A stretch of DNA of 64,000 bases, taken from positions 18,126,164 to 18,190,163 of the forward strand of contig NC_063274.1 in the NCBI RefSeq assembly GCF_910591885.1. Reading direction: 5' to 3'. The stretch's first letter is position 1. Each line of letters opens with the position of its first letter. Under the pieces are notes generated by a model that had not been told where the DNA came from, did not search any database, and saw only the letters and a program-made list of their open reading frames with translations. Shown one piece after another: positions 60,701 through 64,000 of the stretch. The translations under genes and the position numbers were made by a program. This stretch comes from Bombus terrestris. Its lineage: Eukaryota > Arthropoda > Insecta > Hymenoptera > Apidae.

Positions 60701-63038
60701 TATATACTATATCGATATAACGTATAACGTTATATACTATATCGATATAACGTATAACGTTATATACGATAACGATATAACGTATAACGTTATATACGAT
60801 AGCGATATAACGCATAACGTTATATACCATAACGATATAACGTAAAACGTTATATACTATAACGATATAACGTATAACGTTATGTAGTATTACGATATAA
60901 CGTATAACGTTATGTAGTATTACGATAAAACGTATAACGTTATATACGATAACGATATAACGCATAACATTATATACCATAACGATATAACGTAAAACGT
61001 TATATACTATATCGATATAATGTATCACGTTATATACGATAACGATATAACGTATAACATTATAAACTATATCGTTATAACGTATAACGTTATATACTAT
61101 ATCGATATAATGTATAACGTTATATACGATAACGATATAATGTATAACGTTATGTACTATAACGATATAACGTATAACGTTATATACGATAACGATATAA
61201 CGTATAACGTTAAAAACTATATCGTTATAACGTATAACGTTATATACTATATGGATATAATGTATAACGTTATATACTATAACGATATAACGTAAAACGT
61301 TATATACGATAACGATATAACGTATAACGTTATAAGCTATATCGTTATAACGTATAACGTGATATGCTATAACGATATAACGTATAACGTTATATACGAT
61401 AACGATATAACGTATAACGTTATGTAGTATTACGATATAACGTATAACGTTATGTAGTATTACGATATAACGTATAACGTTATGTAGTATTACGATATAA
61501 CGTATAACGTTATATACCATAACGATATAACGTAAAACGTTATATACTATAACGATATAACGTATAACGTTATATACGATAGCGATATAACGTATAACGT
61601 TATATACGATAACGATATAACGTATAACGTTATGTAGTATAACGATATAACGTATAACGTTGTATACTATATCGATATAACGTTTAACGTTATATACCAT
61701 AACGATATAACGTAAAACGTTATATACTATAACGATATAACGTATAACGTTATGTAGTATTACGATATAACGTATAACGTTATGTAGTATTACGATATAA
61801 CGTATAACGTTATATACGATAACGATATAACGCATAACATTATATACCATAACGATATAACGTATATCGTTATGTACTATAACGATATAACGTATAACGT
61901 TCTATACTCTAACGATATAACGTAAAACGTTATATACGATATCGATATAACGTATAACGTTATATACGATAACGATATAACGTATAACGTTATGAACTAT
62001 AACGATATAACGTAAAACGTTATATACGATAACGATATATCGTATAACATTATGTACTATAACGATATAACGTAAAACGTTATATACGATAACGATATAT
62101 CGTATAACATTATGTACTATAACGATATAACGTATAACGTTATATACGATAACGATATAACGTATAACGTTATAAACTATATCGTTATAACGTATAACGT
62201 TATGTAGTATTACGATATAACGTATAACGTTATGTAGTATTACGATATAACGTATAACGTTATATACTATAACGATATACCGTATAACGTTATATACGAT
62301 AACGATATAACGTATAACGTTATATACGATAGCGATATAACGTATAACGTTATATACGATAACGATATAACGTATAACGTTACGTACTATAACGATATAA
62401 CGTATAACGTTATATACTATATCGATATAACGTTTAACGTTCTATACTATATCGATATAACGTATAACGTTATATACTATAACGATATAACGTATAACGT
62501 TATGTAGTATTACGATATAACGTATAACGTTATGTAGTATTACGATATAACGTATAACGTTATATACTATATCGATATAACGTTTAACGTTATATACTAT
62601 ATCGATATAACGTATAACGTTATATACGATAACGATATAACGCATAACGTTATATACCATAACGATATAACGTATAACGTTATGTACTATAACGATATAA
62701 CGTATAACGTTATATACTATATAGATATAACGTTTAACGTTATAAACTATATCGATATAACGTATAACGTTATATACTATATCGATATAACGTAAAACGT
62801 TATAAACAATATCGTTATAACGTATAACGTTATATACTATATCGATATAACGTATAACGTTATATACTATAACGATATAACGTATAACGTTATGTAGTAT
62901 TACGATATAACGTATAACGTTATGTAGTATTACGATATAACGTATAACGTTATATACGATAACGATATAACGCATAACGTTATATACGATAGCGATATAA
63001 CGTATAACGTTATATACGATAACGATATAACGTATAAC

Positions 63039-64000
63039 GTTATATACTATAACGATATAACGTATAACGTTATGTACTATAACGATATAACGTATAACGT
63101 TATATACGATAACGATATAACGGATAACGTTATATACGATAGCGATATAACGTATAACGTTATATACGATAACGATATAACGTATAACGTTATGTACTAT
63201 AACGATATAACGTATAACGTTATATACTATAACGATATAACGTAAAACGTTATATACGATATCGATATAACGTATAACGTTATATACGATAACGATATAA
63301 CGCATAACGTTATATACCATAACGATATAACGTAAAACGTTATATACTATAACGATATAACGTATAACGTTATATACGATAGCGATATAACGTATAACGT
63401 TATATACGATAACGATATTCCGTATAACGTTATGTACTATAACGATATAACGTATAACGTTATATACTATATCGATATAACGTTTAACGTTATATACTAT
63501 ATCGATATAACGTATAACGTTATATACTATATCGATATAACGTATAACGTTATATACGATAACGATATATCGTATAACATTATGTACTATAACGATATAA
63601 CGTAAAACGTTATATACGATAACGATATATCGTATAACATTATGTACTATAACGATATAACGTATAACGTTATATACGATAACGATATAACGTACAACGT
63701 TATAAACTATATCGTTATAACGTATAACGTTATGTAGTATTACGATATAACGTATAACGTTATGTAGTATTACGATATAACGTATAACGTTATATACTAT
63801 AACGATATACCGTATAACGTTATATACGATAACGATATAACGTATAACGTTATATACGATAGCGATATAACGTATAACGTTATATACGATAACGATATAA
63901 CGTTATGCGTTATATACCATAACGATATAACGTAAAACGTTATATACTATAACGATATAACGTATAACGTTATATACGATAGCGATATAACGTATAACGT
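63039..64000. repeat. Start of a fourth P copy, cut by the window edge
   Basis: It matches 18,720-19,800 and 51,939-53,000. It lacks four monomers (those at 19,230-19,349), going from three D units straight to the A unit with TATCGTATAACATT at 63,549. The last two bases of the window open a new monomer at 63,999. Confidence 0.82.
63902..63908. other. Inverted linker with one substitution (GTTATGC)
   Basis: The heptamer corresponds by position to the flipped linkers at 19,703 and 52,922 but reads GTTATGC. One A-to-G change in GTTATAC accounts for it, so this copy inherited the flip and mutated afterwards. Confidence 0.85.

Larger units (their letters stand above)
51939..63038. repeat. Supra-repeat P3
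   Basis: This is the longest P copy, 11,100 bp or 370 monomers. Its left end (51,939-54,008) matches P2 (18,720-20,789). From 54,489 it matches P1, with the doubled 270-bp string and single GTTATGTATTAT unit (55,689). Offsets to P1 are 44,379 and then 44,319 bp. Private differences include GTTATATAAGACAAC (58,329), AACTATATAAC (58,762) and GTATCAC (61,022). At its end it runs into a new copy at 63,039, so P units stand head to tail. No gene is seen. Confidence 0.83.
1..64000. repeat. 30-bp AT-rich satellite array filling the window
   Basis: Every part of the window is a tandem repeat of a 30-bp monomer made of a 23-bp core and a 7-bp linker. The commonest unit is GTTATATAC + GATAAC + GATATAAC + GTATAAC. 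About 16 core classes recur, differing mostly at core bases 4-17, together with linker variants GTAAAAC, GTTTAAC, GCATAAC, GGATAAC, GTATATC and GTACAAC. Monomer starts fall at 1 mod 30 up to 6,961, at 0 mod 30 from 6,990, at 7 mod 30 from 37,087 and at 9 mod 30 from 51,129, giving about 2,133 units. No non-satellite insertion was seen. Known biology of such arrays suggests heterochromatin, possibly centromeric; that location is inference. The species and the satellite family are not recognised. Confidence 0.98.

Noticed and set aside
1..64000. CRISPR array (about 23-bp repeat with short spacers)
   Set aside because: The interval between cores is a nearly constant 7-bp linker, not a unique spacer. 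No leader or cas genes are present, and the repeat is a pure tandem satellite.
1..64000. Plasmid or phage iteron origin
   Set aside because: Iteron clusters are a few to some tens of copies beside a rep gene. Here there are over 2,000 monomers and no gene.
1..64000. Telomere repeat
   Set aside because: The unit is 30 bp, lacks G-rich strand asymmetry (G equals C in the main unit) and has higher-order structure unlike telomerase products.
1..64000. CENP-B box
   Set aside because: No TTCG....A..CGGG-like motif is present; GG hardly occurs in the array.
1..64000. TATA boxes, -10 hexamers or terminators from TATAAC and palindromes
   Set aside because: Such strings occur in every monomer by composition and cannot be told from the repeat itself; there is no gene for them to serve.
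1..64000. The sequence being a synthetic or assembly artefact
   Set aside because: The mixture of shared rare variants, private substitutions, monomer indels, conversion tracts and one templated inversion is what real satellite evolution gives. Collapse or duplication of large blocks by the assembler cannot be excluded and needs reads.

Overview
The whole 64 kb window is one uninterrupted tandem satellite array. The monomer is 30 bp, about 73% A+T, with roughly 2,133 copies, and nothing else is inserted. I find no gene, RNA gene, transposon, CRISPR array, promoter or terminator that I can support. A pure short-monomer array of this length, with nested higher-order repeats, points to constitutive heterochromatin of a eukaryote (centromeric, pericentromeric or subtelomeric). 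The species cannot be read from it. Long open frames exist, some thousands of codons on the minus strand, but they follow from a monomer length divisible by three and encode only a decapeptide repeat; I do not annotate them as genes.

Monomer structure: each unit is a 23-bp core plus a 7-bp linker (usually GTATAAC). The commonest unit reads as four G...C sub-repeats of 9, 6, 8 and 7 bp: GTTATATAC, GATAAC, GATATAAC, GTATAAC. All its G and C bases fall in CpG dinucleotides at the sub-repeat joints. The core ends are 7-bp inverted repeats (GTTATAT / ATATAAC), and the junction between monomers is the 12-bp palindrome TATAACGTTATA. In the feature list I use letters for core classes, keyed to bases 7-15: A TACGATAAC, B TAGTATTAC (after GTTATG), C TACTATAAC, D TACTATATC, E AACTATATC (with TTATAAC end), F TGCTATATC (CATATAAC end), G TGCTATAAC, H TACTGTAAC, I as C after GTTATG, J as A after GTTGTA, K GTTAAAAAC, L TACTATATG, M TACGATAGC, N TACCATAAC, O GTTATAAGC, P GTGATATGC.

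Layout: 1-6,510 is block X1. 6,511-9,629 is a transitional mosaic. 9,630-18,719 (P1) and 18,720-29,429 (P2) are two copies of a supra-repeat of about 10.7-11 kb. 29,430-37,086 is a mosaic with local duplications and ends in the only inverted monomer of the window. 37,087-45,036 is the clearest higher-order repeat zone, with a 45/48-monomer repeat arranged as a 2,790-bp dimer. 45,037-51,398 (X2) repeats X1. 51,939-63,038 (P3) and 63,039-64,000 (start of P4) repeat the P family. X1/X2 and P1/P3 lie in the same order at offsets of 44.2-45.0 kb, so the window probably spans about 1.4 copies of a 44-45 kb macro-repeat.

Monomer length is nearly invariant. I found only three phase changes in 64 kb: -1 bp at 6,984-6,989, +7 bp at 37,050-37,086 and +2 bp near 51,097-51,121. 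The most notable observations are the templated 51-bp inversion at 37,029-37,079, recurrent flips of the 7-bp linker to its own reverse complement, the concerted base change in both arms of the core inverted repeat, and P3 looking like a crossover product of P2 (left) and P1 (right). All alignments were done by eye from unit order and rare shared variants, not computed.
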